This document shows, piece after piece, positions 36,689 through 47,249 of a stretch of DNA of 64,000 bases. Position numbers and translations under genes: made by a program. The notes beneath the pieces are model-generated. The model was given only the letters and a program-made list of their open reading frames with translations. It was not told the DNA's origin and made no database searches. Where the stretch lies: assembly GCA_016800925.1 (NCBI GenBank), contig JABCPU010000058.1:124001-188000 (forward strand). Direction: 5' to 3'. Position 1 is the stretch's first letter, and the number at the start of each line of letters is the position of its first letter. Source of the DNA: Suillus spraguei (lineage: Eukaryota; Basidiomycota; Agaricomycetes; Boletales; Suillaceae).

Positions 36689-38192
36689 TTAGTTGTATTC
36701 GCTGTAAGTGAACATGTTTCGGGCAAAAACCGACTTTGCGCTTGTCGCCATCGAACGCAGTGTAGAAGCGCTGGAGGAATACGTAGCCATTAATAAAGTT
36801 AAAACCTGCGCGAGGTGATTCAAGGGCTTTAACGACGAGATATATCTCATCGGCACCGCCCTCAATCCTCTCATTGAGAGAACGAGGCCAGATTTGCGCA
36901 TTAGGAATGAGTTTGTATATGTTCTGTGCAAATGATTAACAAGGGATGTGAGAGCCGACAGAATTGACGCACACGGCCAATATGGAATTGCAAGTCACGT
37001 AGTCTATGGAACTGTTGAGGGGAAATCTGGAGAAGACCATTCGCCGGATTCACAACACCGCCGGTCGCATCCCGGTACCTGTCATAGGCACCTATCGAAC
37101 GCTGATGGGACCATGATTACTCGCTGCACTCTGAATACATACCGATGGCAAGGTAAATAAAGGTAGTACCACAGTCCACGATGCCAGCGGTGTAGTCCAA
37201 GATAGCGATAGTTGGAGTTGTAGCACCGTAGGTGATCCTCTGATCGATACCCCAAAACAGCGATGACGGGGAGGTGGTGGTCATATCACTGAAACAAAAC
37301 CATTACTATCAGTCTGGATTGATCCAGAAGCTGAGGTGCCTTACATGTACTCAATGCTGTGGTCGTACAGGCTAGGGTTGGTTCCACCAAAGGTAAGCTC
37401 TCCATGGTTGACTTTATCTACAGTGATGGGCTGGAAAAAGATGCCAACAATGGACCGACGAATGGTGCCTTGCTCAACCAGGCGGTCAGTGATACTCGGG
37501 ATCGTTTGTTCTGGTGAATCCAGTAGGGCCTCGAGGCCTGACGATGTAGGTCCGATGCCAAGGACACCATCAGCGGCGACGCCCCTCGCAGTAGAAGCAA
37601 CACCGAATCGCATCCCGCGGACGGTGACGCCCTCAGTGATAAATATGTCATCTTCCGATATAGTTCCTATAGATATTAATCGTAGGTATTTTCAACTTAT
37701 GATATTGTTGTATGTCATACCTTCGAAGGAGCCATAACGGTAATTGACCGCCACACGCTCTTCAGTGTCCTCGCCGCTGGAGCTGACGTACGGAGTGTCG
37801 GCACCAATCCATGTGATCGCGCTAGCGCTGTCGACAATCAAGTGGTCTTCGATAATATATTAGAAGCCGCATGCTTTCTCAGTGTTGAACTCACAGGTTG
37901 TGCGGGGATCACCAATGAGAACCTCCACGGTGTAGCCTGAAAATGTGTTTTCCAAATTGATGTGTGACAAAGCAACTTTAGGATAAGGAGGAGTATCAGC
38001 ATCACGTCGGCCATGCGTGCTGTATTCCCCAAAGGCCGCCAAGCGAGCTTCATCGTGCCGCAAAAGGTCGGTAACATTGGAGAATGCTAGCGTCCTGGTC
38101 ATGGGGAGGGTGATGGGGGAATTGTGAACTTCAACGGGCAATCCCGTGACTGAGAAAGCCAGGAGTGCCAACGAGAATACAACGGAGAACAT
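36689..38192 (-). CDS. secreted pepsin-family (A1) aspartic protease with altered active site
   Basis: Polyporopepsin-like protein. Signal peptide MFSVVFSLALLAFSVTG (38142-38192), propeptide, then a bilobed domain. First catalytic segment LIVDSASAITWIGAD (about 37800-37850) has D-S-A-S where active enzymes have D-[TS]-G-[ST]. Flap-like block YRYGSFEGTISED; GMRFGVAST, DGVLGIGP; ELTFGGTNPSLYDHSIEYM. The second catalytic segment GIVDCGTTFIYLAI (about 37150-37190) has D-C-G. The C-lobe ends IYLVVKALESP and FINGYVFLQRFYTAFDGDKR. The normal family ending (VGFA... to a stop at 36689) needs one T fewer in a T5 run near 36730; as given, the frame reads VGFC and stops at 36627. Fold firm; activity doubtful. 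Confidence 0.8.
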
Positions 38193-38221
38193 GACTTACT
38201 GGAAAGTCATATCATACTCGG

Positions 38222-38228
38222 TTATATA
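38222..38228 (-). promoter_or_regulatory. TATA box of the aspartic protease gene
   Basis: GGTATATAAC on the minus strand, about 30 nt upstream of the ATG at 38190-38192; the leader would be very short. Confidence 0.45.
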
Positions 38229-39139
38229 CCCAATAGCGAACACGATGGCAATATCGAGTACCTTAACCACGTCAGTCCCCCTCAAAAAAGATAGTTGCGA
38301 TGCGAGTCATCGCGAGTGCAAGGATTCGATAAAATGTGGCAAGAGATGATTTGCTTTTGATCCTGGCATGTTCAAGTCCTGAATCTCAGTGTTGTCAGGC
38401 GTCAGTCAGCACTGACTAACTTAATTTGATTTGACCTGACAACTAGTCGGCATGAGAGAACGGTGATATTCACTGCGGAAACGAGAATTTGATCAGGGTG
38501 TGAAAAGATACCGGTATATAATCGGCAAATCCCGAGGTGATAGAACTAGGAACACTGACTATTGCAGAGTTTGAATGTGGATTGCTATTACTATTCCGAT
38601 AACTGAATTATATCTGGTTTGTAGGGTCCGCATGTCTGATTTCAGTCTTGGATAGCATCTGAATACGAAATTATCATATGACTATATGCTCTCTTATGGA
38701 TCTGCCCCACTTCCAGTCATTGCTCCTCTTGTTCCCACCACCACAATGTATGGTTCCCATTTCAAATTTCTAGAAGACAGCAAGTGTGTGCCACATAACA
38801 CATGCCTGATATGGAAACACACGCCATCTGGCGGGGCAATGAGAAAAGTTGGATTTAGCTGTTCACCTGGGAAGATAACATCACATACTGTGTGAGGGCG
38901 AAATGTGACTTGGTTGGGTTGGGCCATGGCAGAGAAACTCATTCTGGTGTTGTCAAGGTCAGAAAAATAGTAAAGATTTTCACAGATGACATTACACACT
39001 GTATGAGAATGGGCTGTCACCAAAGCACCACCAGCACTGAAACCACGCACTTCTTCGTTGTTGGACAGCAAGAGATTGTGACAAGCTGTCAGCATCAAGC
39101 AAGCAAGCCAAAAGATGAGAAAACGAGAACCTGCACCAA
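38229..39139. other. upstream region of the protease and left edge of the repeat island
   Basis: A minus-strand frame at 38694-39098 is open (134 aa) but has no known motif. Two related 20-25 bp words (near 38876 and 38988: ACATCACATACTGTG, ACATTACACACTGTA) suggest old repeat DNA. Confidence 0.35.
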
Positions 39140-39485
39140 CTGAGAGTGGGACACAGCTAGAGCATCATTCAACATCGAGCCAAAAGACTGGAACACAGTA
39201 CTCTCTGAGAGCAGGACACAGCCAGAGCATCATTAGCATCAGGTAAACAGACCAAAAACACATACTCTGAGAGCGGGACATAACAAGAGCACTGTCAGGG
39301 TTGGGTATTAAGTGAGCCAAAAGATGACACGCACTAGCTGGGAGTGGGATGTGACCAGCGCATCATCAGGGTTGAGTAAGTGAGTCAACAGATGAGAAAT
39401 GCACTGCCTGAGAGTGGGACATGGCCAAAGCATCATCAGGGTTGCCTGGGCAAGCGAGCCAACAAACGAGAAACACACTGGCTGC
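39140..39485. repeat. degenerate tandem repeat, about 70 bp period
   Basis: About five units, each opening with TGAGAGTGGGACACAGCCAG-like sequence, then GAGCATCATCAGGGTTG, then AAGTGAGCCAAAAGATGAGA. Units begin near 39140, 39210, 39267, 39340 and 39410. No coding sense. Confidence 0.75.
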
Positions 39486-39599
39486 ATCAGGCATCTGACT
39501 CACATATGACAAAGGTTTAGCTAGCTTTATTTAATGTAAAATATATATTTTAAAAATATATCATAATTGAAGATCATATGACAAAGAAATAGATAGGTA

Positions 39600-40567
39600 G
39601 ACTACATTGGTGAGATCTCTAGATGCTATCATATAGGCAGACCTATGGTACCAAGTTATGATCAACTAAGCATATTGTCATACTATTGCCAAATTTATCT
39701 ACCCCTACATAGGCAGTTTCCAAAGGCAGAGTATAAAATCACTGGCAGTGTGCCAGTGTATCATATTAGATTATCATACTATGGCAAGGTGCTAATTATC
39801 AACCTACTATATCTAGCTTTAGATAGTGGCTTTTGATGATAGGATCTGCAATTGGTGACAGTGTGTGCAGGTATGATATTAAATTACCATGTGGTAGCAA
39901 GCTGCTGATCTTTTAGCAAAGATAACTACTGTTGCATAGGCAGCTTCATATGGTAGGATTTGTAATCACTTGCAGTATGCCAGTCTATGATACTGGATTA
40001 TCATGCTATAGCAAGATGCTTATTATCTACCCAATATGTCTGGCTTTAGATAGGTAGCTTCTTATGGCATGACCCATAATTGTTGACAGGGTGCCAGGGT
40101 ATAGTATTGAGTTGCCATGTGATATCAAGCTGCTACTCTTTTACCAAAAACAACTACTCTTACATGGTCAGCTTCATATTGCAGAATATGTAATTGTTGA
40201 CAGTATGCCAGGGTATGACACTGGATTGTCATATCATATCAAGATGCTTATTATCTACCCAATATGTCTGGCTTTAGATAGGTAGTTTCTTATGGCATGA
40301 CCCATAATTGTTGACAGGGTGTTGGGGTATGATATTGAGTTGTCATGTGACAGCAAGCTGCTATTCTTCTACCAAAAACAACTACTATTACATGGTCAGC
40401 TTCATATTGTAGAATATGTAATTGCTGGCAGTATGCCAGGGTATAACACTGGATTGTCATATCATATCAAGATGCTTATTATCTACCTAATATGTCTGGC
40501 TTTAGATGGGTAACTTCTTATGGCAAGACCCATAATTGCTGACAGTACACCAGGGTATGATATTGAG
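39600..40567 (+). repeat. 228 bp satellite array, left part
   Basis: Units marked by GCTTTAGATAGGTAGCTTCT start near 39817, 40043, 40271 and 40499, spacing 226-228 bp; an older unit precedes them. Each contains two related half-units with GACAGTATGCCAGGGTATGA. The array stops abruptly at 40567, where an LTR begins. Confidence 0.85.
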
Positions 40568-41042
40568 TGTTACAATCGTACGTGCCCCTATTCATTTTTC
40601 TACTTCATTTACCTTGTATATTACGTAACATGACTCTGACTCATATGCTCAACGCATCTGTACTATAGTTGCCTTCCTTCTTTGGATACACACATACATT
40701 CTCACGACCCTCTTGGTCCGTGCGCACATATTGGTCTATTTAAGCACGGTGTACTTGTAGTAGATTCTTCACTTTAATCTTACTGGGTTTTACCTGGAAT
40801 CTCCTTCGCTTAGGTCTCCAACCTAAGTCGTCTTGAATCGTCTCTAAGTCTAAGCACTCCTTAGCCTTAGTCTCTATTCTCGCGGATACCTCTTAGACTT
40901 GTCTTTGAGGCTGAACCCTTGATCGTACTTGGAACGCGTTCCTTATACTTTCACCTTGTCCTCCTCTGGACATTGTAAGAACTCCCAGCAGACAGTCTGT
41001 GTCTTTTCACTGTCGCTGGTGACGCCACCCCAGTTCGTAACA
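40568..41042 (+). repeat. LTR of family A (copy 1, no internal sequence)
   Basis: 475 bp, TGTTACAATCGTACGTG...CCAGTTCGTAACA. It splits the 228 bp satellite. Left flank TTGAG, right flank ATTGC: no target duplication, so it is not a simple solo LTR. Confidence 0.9.
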
Positions 41043-42092
41043 ATTGCTGTGGAAGATTATCCAGCAGAGTGAGTTCAATTATGATGGCTCTATTTGGCTA
41101 GTACATAACAATACGTTCAATTCTAGTGTTCATCAGGAACATAGGGTGTTCATAGAGCTACTAGATTCTTATCCTGGTCTTCTAAACTGTTTGACAAATG
41201 GCGAGGAGGAGGACATCATACATGTGGAGAATTGGTAAGTTTCCAATACTTCAAAGTTAGTATACTTAGCATCTTGCAGCTGGATAAAGGGGCGTCCGGT
41301 GCGTGAGGTGATGATACCAAGACCCTTAAATCTGCTGTCCTTGAGTGGCTTGTGCCCAGAGGACAAGTAGTTACACCCCCCTCTCTCGAAACATCAAATC
41401 TGACTGTGGATTCAATCATGAAGTGACTGGTGCGCTGCTCTGCCCTGCAGGCCTGGACTGGTTGAATGCAGAGTAAGCTTTTTCCACCGTCAACCATTGA
41501 AACATCTTAACGCAATCTAGGACCAAGCAAAGTCTCAAGAGTGGTGAAACTGCAGTCTGTGGTGACCAGTGGCCCATATTCTTATACACAAGTTATATTT
41601 ATGATCTTGAAGATCTGTGGAAGGGTTTATTGAGGAATGAGATTCTTATTTTTGTAAGCTAATTATATTGTAAATAATGCTCTCACTCATTGCAGTTTCC
41701 CTTCATAGGGTTTCAAACATGTTTTTATGTCGCCGAGCTCAGTGGATAGGGAGCTCAAAGCTACATGCTCTGGCAATGCTTACCTTCATGGTATGAAATC
41801 TGTAACCAAAGGGTCTTTGGCTTATATTGCCACGCAGGCACACAGCAATTTCATAATTTACACCCCTTTGCTGATCATATTTCAGGTTCAGTTTTTGCTA
41901 AGTTCTTCTTCTGTATTTTCTCACACCGACATGGTCACGGGCTCCAACAACTTCTATCATAGCATCCTTGACCTGTTGGAGGATCCTGATGAAACTGAGG
42001 AAGTAGCCGACCTGATGATGTGGTGGATGCAGTTCATGACACACATTACCCATAAATTTGAATTGACACTCACACAGTTGGATTTTTCCTAG
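41043..42092 (+). pseudogene. DUF6698-type protein gene, decayed
   Basis: Matches uncharacterised Agaricomycete proteins carrying the DUF6698 domain. Recognisable blocks: DDTKTLKSAVLEWLVP, CGFNHEVTGALLCPAGLDW, GDQWPIFLYTSYIYDLED, FKHVFMSPSSVD, HGMKSVTKGSLAYIATQ, then VQFLLSSSSVFSHTDMV and SILDLLEDPDETEEVADLMM ending at 42092. At least two introns look plausible (donors at 41234 and 41479). Damage: a TGA just before the DDTKTL block, and a frameshift at a C-run near 41385. Function of the family unknown. It lies inside an inverted segment (see findings). Confidence 0.65.
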
Positions 42093-42309
42093 TTCTTCAT
42101 CTTCACACTGCTGTATCAGCAAAAACAGTGCGCTGTCAAAAATTCGGGAAAAAACATGCCACCTTGCAAGAACGAGCCACAGCTGATGCTACTTAATTTA
42201 TTGTCGTTGTTAGACTTGTTACTGTACTGTCCATAAGACCTGATCCTAATATCACTCATCAATGCTCTCCGCAATTGTATTATGCGAAAATATCTGTGTT
42301 TGACCATAA

Positions 42310-42726
42310 TACCAACCTGCCATCAGTGACGATAGACCCTGCCATAAGAAGCTGCCCATGCAATAGTAGCTATCTTTGGTAAATGATCAACAGTGTGATA
42401 ATGTCCTAGCGCATTGGTAATAATTATGAATCCTATTGTAAGAAGCTGCCCATGCAACAGTAGTTGTCTTTGGTAGAAGATCAGCATCTTGCTATAGCAT
42501 GATCATACCCTGGCATGCTGTCAGCAATTATATATCCTACCATCAGAAACTAGCTGTAAAATAGTTGTTGTCTTCAGTAGAAGATCAGCAGCTTGCTATT
42601 GTATGATAACTCAATATCATGCCCTGGCACTGTCAGCAATTATGAATTCTACCATGAGAAGCTGCCTATGCAGCAGTGGTTATTTTTGGTAGAAGAGTAG
42701 CTGCTTGCTATCACATGGCAATTCAA
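42310..42726 (-). repeat. 228 bp satellite array, inverted right part
   Basis: Same satellite as 39600-40567 but in reverse orientation: on the minus strand it reads TTGAATTGCCATGTGATAGC, AAGCTGCTGATCTTCTAC and so on. It ends exactly at the LTR starting at 42727. Confidence 0.85.
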
Positions 42727-43591
42727 TGTTACGAACTGGGGTGGCGTCACCAGCGACAGTGAAAAGACACAGATGGTCTGCTGGGAGTTCTTACAATGTC
42801 CAGAGGAGGACAAGGTGAAAGTATAAGGAACGCGTTCCAAGTACGATCAAGGGTTCAGCCTCAAAGACAAGTCTAAGAGGTATCCGCGAGAATAGAGACT
42901 AAGGCTAAGGAGTGCTTAGACTTAGAGATGATTCAAGACGACTTAGGTTGGAGACCTAAGCGAAGGAGATTCCAGGTAAAACCCAGTAAGATTAAAGTGA
43001 AGAATCTACTACAAGTACACCGTGCTTAAATAGACCAATATGTGCGCACGGACCAAGAGGGTCGTGAGAATGTATGTGTGTATCCAAAGAAGGAAGGCAA
43101 CTATAGTACAGATGCGTTGAGCATATGAGTCAGAGTCATGTTATGTAATATACAAGGTAAATGAAGTAGAAAATGAATAGGGGCACGTACGATTGTAACA
43201 TTACCCCCTTTTTACACGTAAAGTCACCGACTTTACTCATCTTGGTTTTCATAGTAAACAGGATCATCACTCCATTCGTAGTCTTCGTCGGCAAAGGACC
43301 CACTCCTCATATACGCGGCTTCTTCCTGACCAGCGCGTCGTTTGAAGTCCCTTCTCTTTTCCGCTTGAATACGTTCATCGTCAAGTTGTTTCTCCCAAGT
43401 GCGGAGTGCGTCATAAAATCCTTCGTCCTTCCAAGTTAACTGCAAACCTTGCACTGGTATTCCGCACAATTCTTCTGACGATGTCCCAGCAATCTGCAGA
43501 CGCGGCATTTCATATTCTTGTCGGGATTGGAATGGGCTTTACGCAAGGGAGACGGAGAAATGATAGGCGTGGGGCTGGTGGATCTAGCACG
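42727..43591 (-). mobile_element. family A element remnant: LTR (copy 2) plus 3' internal end
   Basis: LTR 42727-43200 (474 bp) on the minus strand, then 391 bp of the internal 3' end with the polypurine tract AAAAAGGGGGTAA directly against the LTR. Cut at 43591 by the next LTR in opposite orientation. Confidence 0.9.
43233..43508 (-). pseudogene. C-terminal fragment of the family A third ORF
   Basis: Reads WKDEGFYDALRTWEKQLDDE, then an Arg/Lys-rich helix (ERIQAEKRRDFKRRAG) and an acidic end (DEDYEWSDDPVYYENQDE). The same sequence lies at 47250-47470 in the full-length copy. Function unknown. Confidence 0.65.
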
Positions 43592-43759
43592 TGTTACAAT
43601 CGTACGTGCCCCTATTCATTTTCTACTTCATTTACCTTGTATATTACGTAACATGACTCTGACTCATATGCTCAACGCATCTGTACTATAGTTGCCTTCC
43701 TTCTTTGGATACGCACATATATTCTCACACCCTTCTTGGTCTGTGCGCACATATTGGCC

Positions 43760-44077
43760 TATTTAAGCACAGTGTACTTGTAGTAAATTCCTTACTTTAA
43801 TCTTACTGGGTTTTACCTGGAATCTCCTTCGCTTAGGTCTCCAACCTAAGTCGTCTTGAATCGTCTCTAAGTCTAAGCACTCCTTAGCCTTAGTCTCTAT
43901 TCTCGCGGATACCTCTTTGACTTGTCATTGAGGCTGAACCCTTGATCGTACTTGGAACGCGTTCCTTGTACTTTCACCTTGTTCTCTTTTGAACATTGTA
44001 AGAACTCCCAGCAGACCATCTGTGTCTTTTCACTGTCGCTGGTGACGCCACCCCAGTTCGTAACAAAAGATTAAAGT
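43760..44077 (+). promoter_or_regulatory. family A promoter and predicted self-priming primer site
   Basis: TATTTAA at 43760-43766 is TATA-like. ACTTTAATCTT at 43794-43804, about 28 nt beyond it, is the exact reverse complement of AAGATTAAAGT at 44067-44077, which starts one base after the LTR end (44065). This is the layout of Tf1-type self-priming, where the transcript's own 5' end primes reverse transcription. The same pair is present in the 46754-54331 copy. Confidence 0.65.
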
Positions 44078-44263
44078 CCATTTTGATCGTCGACTATCCA
44101 GTCTTCGACCCTGAACCCTGATCGCTTAAATCAGCAGACTAGCGTACGCGTACGCTGAGCAGATTGTCAAGAGAAGCCCTCTGACAGAAGAAAGCCCTGA
44201 CGGACAGCAAAACAGCGCGTGTAGGCACCGAGAAAGTATAACTCACCAGAAGAATCATCAACC

Positions 44264-45100
44264 ATGTCGGCCAAAGAATTCGAATACAAGATCGGTCAAC
44301 CGATCGGTTTTGATGGAGATCGCGATAACTCTCGCGAGTTTATCCAGTCGTGCAACTTGCACTTTGACATCAATGAAAAGCTTTACACCACCGACAAGCA
44401 GAAGATCATCTACATAACATCCTTCATGACTGAGAAGAATGCCAAATCATGGAAGAACAATTCCTTGAACACGCCCAATCTACCGACACTTCGGGACAAA
44501 AAAGTTGGCTATGGGACGATGGTGGATTTTATGAAGAGCTTCAACGAAGCATTCCAACCAGTGGATACCAGAATGACCGCGCTTACACGCCTCAGAGATC
44601 TCAAACAAGGAACTGGAGATCTCCACACCTACGTCGCCGACTTTGAGGCACTTGCAGCCAAGGCTCAGGTTACTGATAACGCGACGAAGATCCAGTTCTT
44701 CCAAGATGGTCTTAATTGGGGTATCCTCACAAAGCTTTTCAATACGGGAGATGTCTCCGAAGTATTCAGAGATGTTGTGTTGCAATGCGTTGCTATTGAC
44801 AACGCCCATCATCGGCTTAATGCTATGAGGACACGTCATATTCCACAACAGAAGAAGAAGAACTATGGAAATGCGCGGTATATTCCAAACCGAGACTCCA
44901 ACGCAATGGTTGTAGACCGAATCTCCGATATGGAAAGATCCGAATGCATGAAGAAAGGGCAATGCTTCGGATGCAGAAAGACAGGACACCGTATTCATAA
45001 CTGTCCTGACAGAAAGAAGAAGACCCCGCTCCGACAAACCGAAGTCAAAGGAGAAGAAGAAGATGAAGAAACCGTAAGACGGATTGTTGAGGATTTTTGA
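44264..45100 (+). CDS. family A Gag protein
   Basis: 278 aa, intact. Capsid-type retrotransposon gag region (FEYKIGQPIGFDGDRDNSRE, MTALTRLRDLKQGTGDLHTY, NATKIQFFQDGLNWGI) and a classic CCHC zinc knuckle CFGCRKTGHRIHNC (C-x2-C-x4-H-x4-C) near residue 240. Start MSAKEFEYK follows a 200 nt leader. Ends four bases into the next open frame. The other copy (52867-53662) has a 1-nt deletion at codon 5. Confidence 0.88.
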   Translation: MSAKEFEYKIGQPIGFDGDRDNSREFIQSCNLHFDINEKLYTTDKQKIIYITSFMTEKNAKSWKNNSLNTPNLPTLRDKKVGYGTMVDFMKSFNEAFQPVDTRMTALTRLRDLKQGTGDLHTYVADFEALAAKAQVTDNATKIQFFQDGLNWGILTKLFNTGDVSEVFRDVVLQCVAIDNAHHRLNAMRTRHIPQQKKKNYGNARYIPNRDSNAMVVDRISDMERSECMKKGQCFGCRKTGHRIHNCPDRKKKTPLRQTEVKGEEEDEETVRRIVEDF

Positions 45101-46753
45101 CTTGGAGAAACAAAGACTCGACGTATGTTTCTCCTAATGTATTACTAAGACTTGTACGCGCTGTAGGTGAAAGAAAAGAACTCCGTGTCCCTATCACCCT
45201 CCACTCGCGTACTCGCTTAAAATCCATCGACACAACTGCTGTCATTGATTCAGGAGCAGCAGGAACATTCATCTCTGAAGAGTTTGTGAAACTCCATCAA
45301 ATCACACGCCGAAAACTCAAAAAACCATTTCGAGTAACTACGGCAGATGGGACTCTTATCAAAGGAGGACCGATCACGCACTACTGTCTTTTAGTGGTGA
45401 AAATTGACGACCGAACCATGTATGGGAAATTCAACATCACCAAACTAGGAAGGAGAGATCAAATTCTCCTTGGAATCCCATGGTTACGAGCAATGAACCC
45501 AATTATAGATTGGGCTGCTGAAACACTTGTCCTTTCACGGACAGAGAAATCTGATGAAATCGAAATCGATTTGGATAAAGATAGAAAGAAGAACGGATTG
45601 CCCAGATTTTTCAACCACCATACCCGATGGCAACATTCCCATCTTCCGAAACCATTCATCGTTTCCCCTATTAACGCTCCTGAAGATCCTGAACCAGAAG
45701 TACGAACGCCACGTACTACCGAACCCACTCCACGTGTACAATTGCCGCGAGCAGTGTCACCGATCCCTCGCGCAGAAAAAGCGCAAGAACGAATCTGAAC
45801 CTGAACATCGGGTTGGACAAGAACCTATTGAGCAACGGCCAATAGAAGAACAGAAGCAAGGAAAAAGGAAACCGGAAGAAGAACTCCCAGGACGAAACAC
45901 CAATGTACCGAAACTATCCAAGTTCTTCGTTCCCCCGAAAACTCTTTCAGCTTCAATAGAAGTGATCCCTGATGAAGAAGAACCCGTGCCCTCGTTGATC
46001 CCAACCGAGGATGATGACCAATTCAATACCATGAATGATGTCTGGCATGCACCGGAAGTACGCGAAATTTCCTCGTATGAACTAGGCGATGGAGAATTTC
46101 TTGTGGAATACGACACTGATGGGATTAGCATGAGGATTATAGAAGAAGTATCTATGGATACACCCTTGACACGAGATGGAACTTCTCGGCTTGAGCAATC
46201 CTCTTCATACTCCACAGCTCCCCTTTCTACTCCGAAATACAGTAACAAAGCTCAGGAATTCGCTACGGACGAGAAGGAAAAGAAAAAGAAATCCTTCAAG
46301 GAATTGGTCCCAGATTATTTGCACGACTTCGCAGACGTCTTTGCTAAAGACGGGCTGAATAAACTACCCCCCGAACGCCCTGGTATTGATCATCGGATCG
46401 ATACCAAACCTGGTTTTATCCCTCGAACGTCTAAGGTCTACCCGCTGTCGGAAAAAGAACGCGCCGCTGTCAAAACGTTTATCGATGAAAACGTAGCGAA
46501 AGGTTTTATCTCGGAATCGAAGTCACCTCAAGCCAGTGGCTTCTTCTTTGTAGGAAAGAAGAGTGGAGAACTGCGCCCCTGTCAAGATTATCGCTACATC
46601 AATGATTGGACAGTCAAGAACGCATATCCACTCCCACTTCCTATTTCCCTTGTCGCACGTCTCCACAATGCGCACTTCTTTACGAAAATGGATATTCGGT
46701 CCGGTTATAACAATATTCGCATCCATCCTGACGATAGGTGGAAAGCTGCTTTT
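45097..46753 (+). pseudogene. family A pol, truncated: protease and partial reverse transcriptase
   Basis: Protease AVIDSGAAGTFISEEFV (D-S-G-A) near 45240-45290, a long Pro/Glu-rich linker, then RT fingers (FPEXP-like region, [38 protein letters not shown]). One extra A in an A-run near 45777 moves the frame, so two overlapping frames (to 45798 and from 45527) carry the parts. RT ends before the catalytic YxDD box, at the junction with the LTR at 46754. Confidence 0.85.
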
Positions 46754-47228
46754 TGTTACGAACTGGGGTGGCGTCACCAGCGACAGTGAAAAGACACAGA
46801 CGGTCTGCTGGGAGTTCTTACAATGTTCAAAAGAGAACAAGGTGAAAGTACAAGGAACTCGTTCCAAGTACGATCAAGGGTTCAGCCTTAAGGACGAGTC
46901 CGAGAGGTATCCGCGAGAATAGAGACTAAGACTAAGGAGTGCTTAGACTTAGAGACGATTCAAGACGACTTAGGTTGGAGACCTAAGCGAAGGAGATTCC
47001 AGGTAAAACCCAGTAAGATTAAAGTAGTGAATCTACTACAAGTACACTGTGCTTAAATAGGCCAATATGTGCGCACAGATCAAGAGAAGTGTGAGAACGT
47101 AAGTGCGTATCCAAAAGAGGAAGGCAACTATAGTACAGATGCGTTGAGCATATGAGTCAGAGTCATGTTATGTAATATACACGGTAAATGAGGTAAGAAA
47201 ATGAATAGGGGCACGTACGATTGTAACA
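46754..47228 (-). repeat. LTR copy 4 (3' LTR of the full-length element)
   Basis: 475 bp, TGTTACGAACTGG...GATTGTAACA on the plus strand; abuts the truncated RT of the opposite element. Confidence 0.92.
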
Positions 47229-47249
47229 TTACCCCCTTTTTACACGTAA

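Larger units (their letters stand above)
43592..46753 (+). mobile_element. family A element, 5' half (LTR copy 3, gag, protease, half RT)
   Basis: Plus-strand Ty3/gypsy element with LTR 43592-44065, leader, gag, protease and the start of reverse transcriptase. It breaks off inside RT at 46753, where LTR copy 4 begins on the opposite strand. No target duplication can be assigned. Confidence 0.9.

Noticed and set aside
38694..39098. 134-residue minus-strand ORF upstream of the protease
   Set aside because: No motif, repeat-like words inside, and it lies at the edge of satellite DNA.
39100..40600. CRISPR-like array
   Set aside because: Regular spacing exists, but units are 70 or 228 bp satellites without short repeats and unique spacers, and the host is a fungus.
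44480..45037. 185-residue minus-strand ORF over the family A gag
   Set aside because: Antisense shadow of an intact gag frame; unlike the element B antisense gene it has no splice structure or cysteine pattern.
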